Below, in pieces: positions 63,959 through 64,000 of a stretch of DNA of 64,000 bases. The first letter of the stretch is position 1. Each line of letters begins with the position of its first letter. Source of the stretch: Amycolatopsis bullii (lineage in GTDB: Bacteria > Actinomycetota > Actinomycetes > Mycobacteriales > Pseudonocardiaceae); assembly GCF_014654205.1 (NCBI RefSeq), contig NZ_BNAW01000018.1, positions 62,001 to 126,000 of the forward strand, read 5' to 3'. Under the pieces are notes generated by a model. The model had not been told where the DNA came from. It did not search any database and was given only the letters and a program-made list of their open reading frames with translations. A program made the translations under genes and the position numbers.

Positions 63959-64000
63959 AGCCCGTACCCCCTGGTACCTACGTCGGATCGTGTTCGCTTT

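Overview
The window is about 64 kb of very GC-rich DNA with frequent GTG starts and translationally coupled (ATGA, GTGA) gene pairs. It looks like the chromosome of a high-GC actinomycete, probably of the Pseudonocardiaceae/Amycolatopsis kind. Actinobacterial markers include a WhiB protein, a mycoredoxin, a Crp with a mycobacterial-type HTH, a MarP-like protease, a bifunctional PBP and a TIGR03085-type protein. From remembered gene order, two blocks match Mycobacterium tuberculosis: Rv3669-Rv3683 (holin-like, EphE-like, MarP, NUDIX, TlpA-like, Nth, small membrane protein, Crp, then MBL, RidA, DUF4177, two ArsA-like ATPases, WhiB4, PonA2, metallophosphoesterase) and Rv3708c-Rv3710 (asd, lysC, leuA). 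The taxon itself was not tested.

Layout. 0-9.2 kb: nhaA (cut by the window edge), conserved envelope/redox/repair genes and crp, with a flavin monooxygenase and its GntR-TetR type regulator inserted. 9.2-16 kb: accessory genes, including a long intergenic hairpin, an MFS exporter, a stand-alone DnaN-like clamp, a possible PD-(D/E)XK protein, an Lrp regulator and a VOC-esterase pair. 16-28.6 kb: return to the conserved block, interrupted by a pair of related unknown proteins and a Ser/Thr kinase, ending in tRNA-Pro(CGG). 28.6-31.6 kb: methyltransferase, S9 peptidase, tautomerase.

31.6-41.8 kb is the most unusual part. Two divergent, tightly coupled operons face a relatively AT-rich control region. 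The minus operon holds a shortened PaaK-like protein and three tandem FemAB/GNAT-like acyltransferase paralogues. The plus operon holds a possible 23-codon ORF, a GtrB-type GT2, an ATP-grasp ligase, a Wzx-like flippase, a NodU/CmcH-type O-carbamoyltransferase and a six-helix membrane protein. Together they suggest synthesis and export of an amino-acylated, carbamoylated glycan or glycolipid. That product is an inference; I do not recognise a described system.

41.8-50 kb holds stress genes (gadB, dps, ohr, FMN reductase), an esterase, a TetR regulator and two MFS genes that both lack their N-terminal halves and abut head to head, apparently a deletion scar. 50-64 kb holds rtcB, asd-lysC, leuA with a leucine leader-peptide attenuator, a WYL regulator, an SDR, two DedA proteins, a peroxiredoxin/TetR pair, and a LysR/EamA pair.

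Most convergent pairs either overlap or abut at their 3' ends or are separated by a strong, often perfect, inverted repeat that should terminate transcription both ways. No rRNA, CRISPR array, transposase or prophage was seen.
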